From G963668185 sp965237445 (GTDB taxonomy: Bacteria; Chloroflexota; Dehalococcoidia; Lucifugimonadales; G963668185): a stretch of DNA of 64,000 bases. Positions within the stretch are counted from its first letter, which is position 1. Each line of letters opens with the position of its first letter. Made by a program: the position numbers and the translations under genes. The notes under the pieces were generated by a model. That model saw only the letters and a program-made list of their open reading frames with translations. It was not told where the DNA came from and did no database searches. Positions 45,858 to 53,891 of this stretch are shown here, one piece after another. The DNA lies in NCBI GenBank assembly GCA_965237445.1, contig OZ250142.1, positions 1,364,001 to 1,428,000 on the forward strand, in the 5' to 3' direction.

Positions 45858-46982
45858 ATGGACCTTGGCTTGACCGAAACCCAGCAGCTTCTCAGGAACA
45901 CGGCAAAGGAGTTCCTGGAGACGGAGTGCCCAAGCAGCTACGTCCGCGAGATGGAACAGGACGAGCGCGGCTACACCCCTGAGATGTGGCAGAAGATCGC
46001 TGACCAGGGCTGGCTTGGTCTGGCCTTCCCCGAGGAGTACAACGGCGCGGGCCTAGACTTTGTGGACCTCGCCATACTCCTGGAGGAAATGGGGCGGTAC
46101 ATGCTGCCCGGGCCGTTCTTCGCCACCGTGGTAATGGGCGGCATGGCGATCCTCGAGGGAGGATCCGAAGCTCAGAAGAAGGAGTATCTGTCTCAGATTG
46201 CGCAGGGTCAGATCATTGTGACCCTGGCATTGACCGAACCGAGCGGCAGATGGGATGCTGCGGGCGTCGAGGCGACGGCCGAGAAAGAGGGCGACGACTG
46301 GGTCCTTAACGGCGTCAAGCTGTTCACCCCGTACGCGCACATTTGCGATTATCTGTTGGTGGTCGCCAGGACGGGCGCCGGTGCTGAAGACATATCGATG
46401 TTCATGGCCCCGCGTTCTGTCGAAGGGGCGAGCCAGACATTGCTAAAGACCATTGCTTCTGACAGGCAATCCGAGGTTGTCTTCGAAAACGCGCGGTTGC
46501 CGGGAAGCGCGCTCATTGGTGAGTTGAACGGGGCGTGGTCCGTCATGGAGAAGGTCAAGGCATACGGCGCGGTGGGCAAGTGCGCCGAGTTATCGGGTGC
46601 CACGCAGCAGGTGTTGGACATGACCGTCGAGTACGCAAAGGGGCGCCTCCAGTTCGGACGGCCCATCGGCAGCTTCCAGGCCATCCAGCACCATTGCGCC
46701 AACATGGCTATTGACGTTGAGGGTTCCAAGTACATCACCTATCAGGCTGCCTGGGCGCTGGCCGACGGGCACAATGCCTCCCGGGAGGTCTCGCTGGCCA
46801 AGGCGTGGGTAAGTGACGCGTCGAAGCGGGTGTGCGCAACGGGACACCAGTGCCACGGCGCAATCGGCTTCACGACGGAGCACGATATGCAGCTATTCTC
46901 CAGGCGTGCAAAGGCCGCCGAGTTGATGTTTGGCGATGGCGATTACCACAAGGAGATCGTCGCCGATATGATCGGTCTTTAG
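45858..46982 (+). CDS. Acyl-CoA dehydrogenase family protein
   Basis: A 374-residue flavoenzyme. N-terminal DLGLTETQQLLRNTAKEFL, ALTEPSGRWDAAG in place of the usual FAD loop, and a C-terminal CHGAIGFTTEHDMQLFSRRAK then FGDGDYHKEIVADMIGL. The pattern fits the shorter, catalytically divergent FadE subunit that pairs with an enzyme like that at 43998-45170. A ribosome binding site (GGGAGAAA) precedes the ATG. Its C-terminal tail resembles a fragment decayed at 49430-49470. Confidence 0.9.
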   Translation: MDLGLTETQQLLRNTAKEFLETECPSSYVREMEQDERGYTPEMWQKIADQGWLGLAFPEEYNGAGLDFVDLAILLEEMGRYMLPGPFFATVVMGGMAILEGGSEAQKKEYLSQIAQGQIIVTLALTEPSGRWDAAGVEATAEKEGDDWVLNGVKLFTPYAHICDYLLVVARTGAGAEDISMFMAPRSVEGASQTLLKTIASDRQSEVVFENARLPGSALIGELNGAWSVMEKVKAYGAVGKCAELSGATQQVLDMTVEYAKGRLQFGRPIGSFQAIQHHCANMAIDVEGSKYITYQAAWALADGHNASREVSLAKAWVSDASKRVCATGHQCHGAIGFTTEHDMQLFSRRAKAAELMFGDGDYHKEIVADMIGL

Positions 46983-47180
46983 GTCTCGCCTGCGCCGCCC
47001 CGCCCAGGGGCACTTGAGGTCGGGTGCAGCAAGGACCGTTTGGAAGAACTCGTCGCCGGGAGCATGCCGGGAGCATGATTGTAGGAGTTGGTGCAAGCCG
47101 CTTCTTGGCCGTCAGGTGACGTCCAGGAGGCCATGACCTTCTAAAAATGCAGTCGAAGAGAGATACATCGGGAGTTAGCG

Positions 47181-47924
47181 ATGTTCAGGTTCGTTCAAGC
47201 TCTGATCTTGTGCATTTCGATTGCCCTTCTCGTTCTCCTCTTCATCGCGTGCGGTGCGGAAACCGTAGTCATCGCAACTGACGGCGAGTACCACCCCTTC
47301 AACTTCATCAACGAGACCACAGGCGAGATCGATGGCCTGGAACGCGAGCTTGGCGACGAGCTTTGTAGCAGGGCCGGCCTCGAATGCGAGTGGGTCGTCA
47401 ATGACTGGGAGGACATGATCCCCGACCTGCAAGCGGAAGAGTTCGATGCCGCCATGACCGGCATGTCCATTACCACCGAACGAGATCAGCTAATCGATTT
47501 CACGGAGCCCTACTATCCGCCGTCCCCCTCGGTCTACCTCGCCCGTGCCGGCGCCAACGATCAGGCAGCTGACGGCGCTGTAGGTGCCCATGAACAGACC
47601 ATCCACTCCGACTACTTTCAGGCCAAAGGCAGGAGCTACCAGGCCTTCGAAGATCCCGTAACTTCCCTTGCCGCCCTTATCGGCGGCGAGATCGACGCCC
47701 TTCTGGTAGACCGAGGCTACGCGATCGAGAAGCTCAACGAACTTGAAGGCCAACTTGCAATCGTAGGTCCGGAGGTACCCCTCGACCATGGTCTAGGCAT
47801 CGGTGTTCGAGATGGTAGCGACCTTCGCGAGAAGTTCAACGAGGGCATAGCCGCGATGAAGGAGGATGGCTCCCTGAATGACCTCCTCCGCAAGTGGATC
47901 GGCGAGGACACCGACACCTTCTAG
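47181..47924 (+). CDS. Solute-binding lipoprotein (family 3, amino-acid type)
   Basis: A 247-residue extracytoplasmic binding protein with the lipobox FIAC, acylated Cys24. The family 3 core follows: YHPFNFINETTGEIDGLERELGDEL, FDAAMTGMSITTERDQLIDFTEPYY. The C-terminus LNDLLRKWIGEDTDTF is typical. These proteins feed polar amino acids to ABC permeases or act as sensors. No permease or ATPase gene for import lies nearby, so it is an orphan. A degraded copy of its tail lies at 49363. Confidence 0.88.
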   Translation: MFRFVQALILCISIALLVLLFIACGAETVVIATDGEYHPFNFINETTGEIDGLERELGDELCSRAGLECEWVVNDWEDMIPDLQAEEFDAAMTGMSITTERDQLIDFTEPYYPPSPSVYLARAGANDQAADGAVGAHEQTIHSDYFQAKGRSYQAFEDPVTSLAALIGGEIDALLVDRGYAIEKLNELEGQLAIVGPEVPLDHGLGIGVRDGSDLREKFNEGIAAMKEDGSLNDLLRKWIGEDTDTF

Positions 47925-48088
47925 CCCCAGGCTGCCCCGCACACCGCGGGAAGCAGCTCCGTTCCGTTTCGGGGTGGACCGTCCCTCTCTCCATCGCACT
48001 ACGGCCCTGCTGAGTACGCCCCGTGCAATTGCCACGTGGCGGGGACTAAGATGAAGCGAGAGTCTTACTGGTCGCAGGAGGCCGGTCG

Positions 48089-49261
48089 ATGAAGATCAAG
48101 GAGATGGTCGCGTTCCCGGTGGAGTTCCCCAGCGGCGCTCCCGATGCGCCGGCAAGGCGGCGTTCTATGGACCAGAGGACCGAGATAGCGGGCCCGATGT
48201 CCAGATACTCGAGGTGTAGGCGGCCCCACAGCAAATGGCGGCCGAGCTGGCCGGCGCTGGCCTGCATGGTGACGGCCGAAGACGGCACTTGGGGACTGGG
48301 CTTGACTACCTACAGTGGCCCGGTTGCGCCGATCATCAACGAACACTTCGCGCCTCTGCTTCTCGACGAAGAATGCATGGCAATCGAAAAGCTGTGGGAC
48401 ATGATGTTCCGGATGTCGTCGCATTACGGACCGTCGGGTCTGGCGAGTTACGCCATCAGTGCGGTCGATCTCGCTCTGTGGGACCTCAAGGGCAAGCTCC
48501 TGGACCGGCCCGTGTACGAACTGTTGGGAGGCCCGGCCAGGGACAGCGTCTTCTGCTACGCGACCGGCAACGACACAGACTGGCATATGGAGCTGGGTTT
48601 CAAGGCCACCAAGCTGTCTTGTCTCTACAGCCCAGCCGACGGACTGGAAGGCTTGCGGAAGAACGAAGAGATGGTCGCGGCGGCGAGGGCGACGATCGGC
48701 ACGGACGTCGAGTTAATGCTCGATTGCTGGATGGCGCTGGACCTCGAGTTTGCGGTGCGTCAGGCGGAGCGACTGCGGCAATACGACCTCAAATGGATGG
48801 AGGATAGCCTGATCCCGGACGACTTCGACGGGTTTGCGGAGATGCGGCGGCGACTGCCGTGGCAAACCCTGGCCACGGGCGAGCACTGGTACACGACTCT
48901 GCCTTTCATGTCGTCGGCTGCAAGGCGCTCGGTTGACATCTTCCAGCCGGACATCCAGTGGGTGGGCGGCGCCACCGCCGTTGTGAAGATATGCCATATC
49001 GCCGAGGCAGCCGGCATTTCGGTCATGCCGCACATGGGGGTGAACGACGCCTACGGCCAGCATGTCTGCTACGCGATGCCGGCTGTACCGTGGGGCGAAC
49101 TGTTCGTCGGGTCGGCACCGGGCGTGCCGCTGGACAGCGCACAGAGCAATCGCCAGACCCCGGGCATGGCGTTCCCGAAGGACGGCATGCTCATCCCGAG
49201 CGATGCCCCCGGCTTCGGCATCGAGCTGACTCTGGACGAATTGCAGAACGCCCACGCCTAG
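48089..49261 (+). CDS. Enolase-superfamily dehydratase (L-rhamnonate dehydratase-like)
   Basis: A 390-residue mandelate racemase/muconate lactonising type barrel. Metal ligands: Asp in LMLDCWMALD, Glu in KWMEDSLIPDD and Glu in TGEHWYT. The base is probably the His in VMPHMG. Order and spacing match RhmD-type sugar-acid dehydratases, which remove water from an acid sugar to a 2-keto-3-deoxy acid. Residues 20-58 are unusually Arg/Cys rich. AGGAGG lies before the ATG. Enolase-superfamily expansion is a known trait of SAR202 genomes. Confidence 0.87.
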   Translation: MKIKEMVAFPVEFPSGAPDAPARRRSMDQRTEIAGPMSRYSRCRRPHSKWRPSWPALACMVTAEDGTWGLGLTTYSGPVAPIINEHFAPLLLDEECMAIEKLWDMMFRMSSHYGPSGLASYAISAVDLALWDLKGKLLDRPVYELLGGPARDSVFCYATGNDTDWHMELGFKATKLSCLYSPADGLEGLRKNEEMVAAARATIGTDVELMLDCWMALDLEFAVRQAERLRQYDLKWMEDSLIPDDFDGFAEMRRRLPWQTLATGEHWYTTLPFMSSAARRSVDIFQPDIQWVGGATAVVKICHIAEAAGISVMPHMGVNDAYGQHVCYAMPAVPWGELFVGSAPGVPLDSAQSNRQTPGMAFPKDGMLIPSDAPGFGIELTLDELQNAHA

Positions 49262-49301
49262 GGCGTCTTCACTCTACGTAGCGCATCGAACATGAGCGCC
49301 G

Positions 49302-49316
49302 CCGGGTGAAACCCGG
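49302..49316 (+). terminator. Short hairpin after the enolase-family gene
   Basis: CCGGGT-GAA-ACCCGG is a perfect 6-bp stem with a 3-nt loop, 41 bases after the stop at 49261. There is no U-run after it, so it may be an RNA stabiliser or a weak terminator. Confidence 0.35.
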
Positions 49317-49362
49317 AAAGAGCGCCAGGATTGCCGAAGCAAGGGTAGGGGCGCCGAAATCC

Positions 49363-49470
49363 CTCTTACGTAAGTGGGTTAGCGAAGACACCAACACCTT
49401 GAAGCGTGGCCACCCCGGCGATTGCTTCCGCAAGGAGCTAATGGCCGACGTGATCGACCTGCAGCTGTAG
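49363..49470 (+). pseudogene. Decayed tail of a solute-binding protein joined to an acyl-CoA-dehydrogenase-like end
   Basis: In the frame from CTC 49363 to TAG 49470, the translation starts LLRKWVSEDTNTL, almost the same as LLRKWIGEDTDTF that ends the binding protein at 47924. After a short join it reads GDCFRKELMADVIDLQL, similar to GDGDYHKEIVADMIGL ending the acyl-CoA dehydrogenase at 46982. No start or upstream domain remains. It looks like a relic of a duplication that included the ends of two neighbouring genes. Confidence 0.55.
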
Positions 49471-49487
49471 CGTATGTGCCGGTCTGA

Positions 49488-50141
49488 CTACTGCAAGGTA
49501 GTTTCGAGGGACTCCAACCGCTCAATCCAGCGGTCGAATCGCGGGCACTCTCGCCTAATCACAGTCAAGCCTATCTCACCAGCCACCAATGGGCCATGAA
49601 GCCTCTTTCGGTACCCGGGGATCATGCTCATGATGCGCTTACTCGGTGCGGTCTGCTGATTGTCGTTGATGTCCTCGGGCGTTGGAAAGCTAGCGCGAGC
49701 GGCGCCGAGTTGCGCCATGCTGTGGCCCGGTACGTCCACCATCACAGTTCCGAACGCACTCACGTCTGAGAATAAGAGACCCTCAAACTCGTGCTTCTGG
49801 ATGTAAGGGACCACCTTTCGTTCATCCCGATGGTCTGAGATCTTCTTCAGGACATTTTGATTCAGATCCTGTTCCAATGCATCGACCGTCCTGTTTCCTT
49901 TCCCGTGAAAGCCGTAGAAATCAACTAGTGAAGTCACGGCGTCGTGCGTCCAGTACAGCCTCGCCATGTCCGCCGTTAGCCGATCGATGCTGACGTTACC
50001 GCCGCCATCGCCACTGCCGCGGGCTTTACCAAGCAGGACCGGCGTTGGCTCGACTCCCGAAGGTCGTAATTGAGGAGCAAGAACAGACTTTACGAAAGTT
50101 TCTTCAGTTTGGCCTTCCACCGATACGGCAAGCCGTATCAA
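49488..50141 (-). CDS. DUF4276 family protein (Toprim-like)
   Basis: A 217-residue protein with an N-terminal VSVEGQTEETFVKSVL, a Toprim-like strand with EGxTE, then DFYGFHGKG, IQKHEFEGLLFSD and TPEDINDNQQTAPS, which identify DUF4276. Toprim-type acidic sites suggest a metal-dependent nuclease. Its TTG start overlaps the TGA of the AAA gene (bases 50138-50141), so the two are translationally coupled. G+C is lower than in flanking genes. Confidence 0.87.
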   Translation of the reverse strand: MIRLAVSVEGQTEETFVKSVLAPQLRPSGVEPTPVLLGKARGSGDGGGNVSIDRLTADMARLYWTHDAVTSLVDFYGFHGKGNRTVDALEQDLNQNVLKKISDHRDERKVVPYIQKHEFEGLLFSDVSAFGTVMVDVPGHSMAQLGAARASFPTPEDINDNQQTAPSKRIMSMIPGYRKRLHGPLVAGEIGLTVIRRECPRFDRWIERLESLETTLQ

Positions 50142-51271
50142 GGGCGACCTCCCAAGAGGTTCTTCTGCCAGAGTTCGCCCGTGGTGTACTCGTCTTGCCA
50201 GCGCTGATAGTCGCCTTCGTCGAGGATGCGGACCTCCGTCCGTCCGTCCCTCAGTTCCAGCACGGTAATCTCGCCGATGTCAAACGCGTCCACTAGCAGA
50301 GGCGACTGCGTCGCGACGATGATCTGCCTCTCCTTGGAGAGCGACTTGATCATGTCACCGATCAGTGAAATGGCCGCGGGATGCAATCCTAACTCCGGCT
50401 CGTCCAACAACAACACGTCAGGAAGCATCTGAGGAGGTAGGTTCAAGAGCGTGGTAAGTGCAAAGAATCGAAGGGAACCGTCTGATGTAAGATGCGCGCC
50501 AAAGGTCTTGTCTGTCCACTTCCCCTTCCACCTCAACAGCACTTTGCCGTAGCTATCTTCAATGTCGAAACGATCAAAGGTCGGGAGCACGCGGGTGATA
50601 TGTCGGCATATCATCTCGTATCTGCTCAAATCTTCGCGTTCTAGCCGGAGCAATACCGCTGCTAGGTTTCCTCCGTTGGAGCGGAGGTAGTTGCTATCAT
50701 TAGTGTCCCAACGGATCTTGATGCCTGAAGAATCAGAAGTGTCGTGGAACTGAAACACAGAGCACCGACGTAATAGCGTGACAATCACCCGGACGGTAAC
50801 CGGGTTGACGCCGAACACATCATGCGACTGCGCCGCCTCAACCAACCTGGCTTCCGTATGGCTACTCCCTAGGTGCTGCCAGTCTGCCTTGGATATCCAT
50901 TCATCACTGCTGTATCGGAACGCCTCCTCGGTGAAAATAAAGCGATCTGGATGAGCATGGGTAAGTATGAACTTGTATTCGTTCTGCCCACTTTCAGTAC
51001 GAATCGCTACTTTAGCGGTCATTTGCGGACTGACTCCGCTTCCACCAAATAGCTGGTCCGCGGCTCCGCCCTGGCGCTGGACAAACTCCTCAAGTTTGCC
51101 GGGACCAACCATCCAACTCATCATCTCGAAGAATCTGACGAAGTTTGACTTGCCGGAACCGTTCGCCCCGATCAGTACGGCAGCCATCGGCAAGTCTCGG
51201 ATCTGGAAATCCTTGAGCGAACGGAAGCCATTGATTCGAACGGACTGGATCCGAGTTGGTTCATTCATCAT
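50138..51271 (-). CDS. AAA family ATPase (ABC/OLD-type) of a two-gene module
   Basis: A 377-residue ATPase. Walker A is GANGSGKSN near residue 36 after VRINGFRSLKDF. The late block VLLLDEPELGLHPAA (Walker B plus signature) and IVATQSPLLVDAF close an AAA_21/SMC-like head. No coiled coil separates the halves. It is coupled to the DUF4276 gene. Pairs of such ATPases with Toprim-like partners occur in phage defence (for example the PARIS-type or AbiL/RloAB-like arrangement), but neither gene is shown to be defensive. Confidence 0.9.
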   Translation of the reverse strand: MMNEPTRIQSVRINGFRSLKDFQIRDLPMAAVLIGANGSGKSNFVRFFEMMSWMVGPGKLEEFVQRQGGAADQLFGGSGVSPQMTAKVAIRTESGQNEYKFILTHAHPDRFIFTEEAFRYSSDEWISKADWQHLGSSHTEARLVEAAQSHDVFGVNPVTVRVIVTLLRRCSVFQFHDTSDSSGIKIRWDTNDSNYLRSNGGNLAAVLLRLEREDLSRYEMICRHITRVLPTFDRFDIEDSYGKVLLRWKGKWTDKTFGAHLTSDGSLRFFALTTLLNLPPQMLPDVLLLDEPELGLHPAAISLIGDMIKSLSKERQIIVATQSPLLVDAFDIGEITVLELRDGRTEVRILDEGDYQRWQDEYTTGELWQKNLLGGRP

Positions 51272-51394
51272 GCTGCTTTACCTATGTCAGGAAGATAACC
51301 AACATAGCATGAACGCATGGGGCTCACAAAGCGGGACCTACTCGCCTTGGTTGTATGAAGAGTCATGCCACAATCACTGGCGCACCGCCCGCGC

Positions 51395-52186
51395 CTAATT
51401 CCGCGCCACGCGCCCCCGCAAGGTAGCCAGCGCGAGGCTGACGCTTACAATCCCGACGCCTGCCACGCATGCGAACCCCTTGAGAAGCTCGCCCCACTGC
51501 CAGCCGCCGGTGACCAGCGAGCGCAATGCGCCGAGCAGGTACGTGACGGGGTTGTAAGTGGCAATCACCTGCATCCACTCCGTCATCGCCTCTAAAGGAA
51601 TGAACACCGGCGTCAGGAACACGAACGGGAAGAACAGCAGGAAGCTCGTGTTCACGGCCGCGGGATTCCCAGTTTTGAGCGCTATCGCATAGGGGAATCC
51701 GGCGTAGACTAGGCTCCACGTCGCCGCGATGCCGAGGAACAGCAACATCCCGGGCACGCCGGTCTCGAATCGCACTCCAACTGCGAAGCCCATGATCAAC
51801 ACGGGTATCGAGACCAGGGCCACGAGCATGAAGTCCGCGGTCATCAGTCCCAGCAGCAGCGCCAGCCGTCGGATCGGCGTCAGCGCCAGCCTGTCGAAGT
51901 AGCCGCTCTGTATATCCAGAACTAGCGTCACGGCTCTCGTCAGGCCGGTTACGGCAAACACTATCGCCACCGGCAGCTGGAATGCTTTGAAGTCTATGTC
52001 GCCGCCTTGTTCGACGAAGTCCTGAAGCGCGCCAATGTTAATGGCGTAGAAGAAGGCGGGGATTATCAGGGCTGGCATCACGGTCTCCGGCTCTCGCTTC
52101 ACGGAGCGCAGCGCGCGGCCTGCCATGATGAATACGTCTGGGATGAATCCACCGCGCCGCGCCCGTATTGGCTCTGACGTGGTCAT
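51395..52186 (-). CDS. ABC-2 type permease (DrrB-like)
   Basis: 263 residues from ATG 52186. The start codon overlaps the ATPase stop by four bases (ATGA), so translation is coupled. Six hydrophobic helices include the segment VTLVLDIQSGYFDRLALTPI, typical of DrrB/NodJ permeases. The upstream in-frame region to 52306 is rich in Arg and not family-like. It forms a simple two-gene DrrAB-type exporter with 52183-53157. Confidence 0.88.
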   Translation of the reverse strand: MTTSEPIRARRGGFIPDVFIMAGRALRSVKREPETVMPALIIPAFFYAINIGALQDFVEQGGDIDFKAFQLPVAIVFAVTGLTRAVTLVLDIQSGYFDRLALTPIRRLALLLGLMTADFMLVALVSIPVLIMGFAVGVRFETGVPGMLLFLGIAATWSLVYAGFPYAIALKTGNPAAVNTSFLLFFPFVFLTPVFIPLEAMTEWMQVIATYNPVTYLLGALRSLVTGGWQWGELLKGFACVAGVGIVSVSLALATLRGRVARN

Positions 52187-53157
52187 TCGCCTTCGCTGTC
52201 CTCGTCGCTGGCGGCGTCCACCTCCAGGCGCGCGCCCGTGTAATGCAGGAACACGTCGTCGAGCGTCGGCGTTCTGAGCGTAAGTTCCTGCACCGTGACT
52301 CCGCACTGGTCAAGGGCTATTGCTACGGGGCCTATCACCTTGGGGCCGTCCTTCACGCTCACCGTTAACTCGTCGCCATGAATCTCTACGTTCGCGACAT
52401 CGCGGACCCCTTGGCAGGAACGGGCGGCTTCGGCCGAGTCGCCCTCGATCTTCGCGATGATCACGTCCGAGCCGATCGAATGCTTCAGGTCGGCAGGAGG
52501 CCCTTCGGCGACGATCCTGCCCTGGTCTATGATTCCTACGCGTTCAGCCAGTTGGTCGGCCTCCTCCAGGTACTGCGTCGTCAGGAACATCGTCACGCCC
52601 ATTTCACTGTTCACGCGGCGCACCTCGTCCCACACTTTCGTACGGCTGATCGGGTCCAGCCCGGTTGTCGGTTCGTCTAGGAACAGGACCTCAGGGTTGT
52701 GAATGAGCGCCGCCGCAAGGTCCAGCCTGCGCTTCATGCCCCCGGAGTAGGTGCCGATTAGCCGGTCGATCGCATCCCCGATGTCTACCAGTCCCATCAG
52801 GTCCTCAACGCGCCTTCTCACATCCCGGCCCCGAAGCCCGTAGAGCCTGGCCTGCAACTCCAGCAACTCACGGCCTGTCTGCTTGTCGTCCAGGGCGGCC
52901 TCCTGAAGCGCGGCGCCGATCCGCAGACGTACGTCCGTGGGATGTCCGACCACGTCGTAACCGGCCACGGAAGCACTTCCGCTAGTGGGCAGCAGCAGCG
53001 TTGTCAGCATCCTCACAACTGTTGTCTTGCCCGCCCCGTTAGGTCCGAGAAACCCGTAGACCTCTCCGCCGGGGATGCCAAGGTCAACTTCGTTAACGGC
53101 CATGACCTCTCCAAAGCTTCTGGTGAGGTCGTCGGCCCTGATTGCGTACTCTGACAA
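52183..53157 (-). CDS. ABC transporter ATP-binding protein (DrrA-like)
   Basis: A 324-residue ATPase of the DrrA class. Walker A FLGPNGAGKTTVVRML, signature TYSGGMKRRLDLA, Walker B VLFLDEPTTGLDPISRTKVW, and H-loop TTQYLEEADQLA. The C-terminal part includes LTLRTPTLDDVFLHYTG, the ending common to DrrA proteins. It is coupled to the permease downstream. Such systems export antibiotics, lipids or glycans. Confidence 0.92.
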   Translation of the reverse strand: MSEYAIRADDLTRSFGEVMAVNEVDLGIPGGEVYGFLGPNGAGKTTVVRMLTTLLLPTSGSASVAGYDVVGHPTDVRLRIGAALQEAALDDKQTGRELLELQARLYGLRGRDVRRRVEDLMGLVDIGDAIDRLIGTYSGGMKRRLDLAAALIHNPEVLFLDEPTTGLDPISRTKVWDEVRRVNSEMGVTMFLTTQYLEEADQLAERVGIIDQGRIVAEGPPADLKHSIGSDVIIAKIEGDSAEAARSCQGVRDVANVEIHGDELTVSVKDGPKVIGPVAIALDQCGVTVQELTLRTPTLDDVFLHYTGARLEVDAASDEDSEGE

Positions 53158-53354
53158 GGAGCTAATCTCTTAACAGCAGGATTGTGACGATAGGACGCTA
53201 GATTGTATGGCCGAATGGCGAGCGGGTACACGTTTTCGGCGGCGCCGCATCGGAGCACGCGGCTCTATCAGGCGGCATTCTGTACCGCCACAGGCTTCCC
53301 TTCACCCCTGTCCAGAACCCCGTTGACATGCAGCCCATAATGTCGAGCGACGCC

Positions 53355-53383
53355 TTGCCCTCAGAGAACACTAGTGCTATAAT
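53355..53383 (+). promoter_or_regulatory. Promoter of repeat locus B
   Basis: TTGCCC (53355-53360), 17-bp spacer, then TGC-TATAAT (hexamer 53378-53383) and an ATG six bases later at 53390. It matches the spacing at locus A. Near it lie a perfect hairpin CGAGGGC-CAT-GCCCTCG (53455-53471) and a GGCCGGTTTT direct repeat. A 117-codon frame from 53390 overlaps the repeat array and has no recognisable domain. Confidence 0.6.
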
Positions 53384-53600
53384 GTCCACATGGAAACGCA
53401 CAACGTTCTTTCACCGCCGAACCGCGCTATCTACGGCTTTACCTCCTTGTGGGTCGAGGGCCATGCCCTCGTGGCCGGTTTTGGCCGGTTTTGGAAGTTC
53501 CAACATCGTAATTCAGCTATGAATTTGCCGCTTCTGGCCGCTGGAGGCGGACATACCAATGCGGCTGGCTCCGAGGGACCGCTGGCGATCAAAATCCCGG

Positions 53601-53726
53601 TGTTCCATTTGTGTTCCATTTCGGCCCTGGACATGTTCCGTTTAGGTTCCATCCGTGTTCCGTTTACGTGCCGCGATTCAATGATCGCCAGCTACGAAAC
53701 GGAACATAATGGAACAAAACGGAACA
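53601..53726. repeat. Locus B: inverted arrays of a 10-11 bp TGTTCCRTTT unit
   Basis: Left array in 11-bp register: 53601, 53612, (53623 degenerate), 53634, 53645 (GGTTCCATCCG), 53656. Right array on the other strand in 10-bp register: 53697-53706, 53707-53716, 53717-53726, reading TGTTCCGTTT, TGTTCCATTA, TGTTCCGTTT. A 30-bp interior separates them. The unit differs from that of locus A only at two inner positions (TGTTCC versus TGTCAC/TGTAAC). The rest of the 53158-53891 gap contains the promoter described above and no convincing gene. Confidence 0.8.
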
Positions 53727-53891
53727 CAGAAATCGACGGATAGGCCGGCTCCAAGCTAAGGCTCCCCCAGTGCGCCTGTCCGGAACCCCCTGCCATCCAT
53801 TGCGAAGACGCCCTTTGTGTGATGCGGACGGTGCGGATGCTGTAAGCCCGCTGATATACTTTCTAGGAATTTGTCGCATTCGGAGGCGCTG

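Noticed and set aside
53601..53726. CRISPR array
   Set aside because: The repeats are 10-11 bp with no spacers, and they invert in the middle. No cas gene is present.
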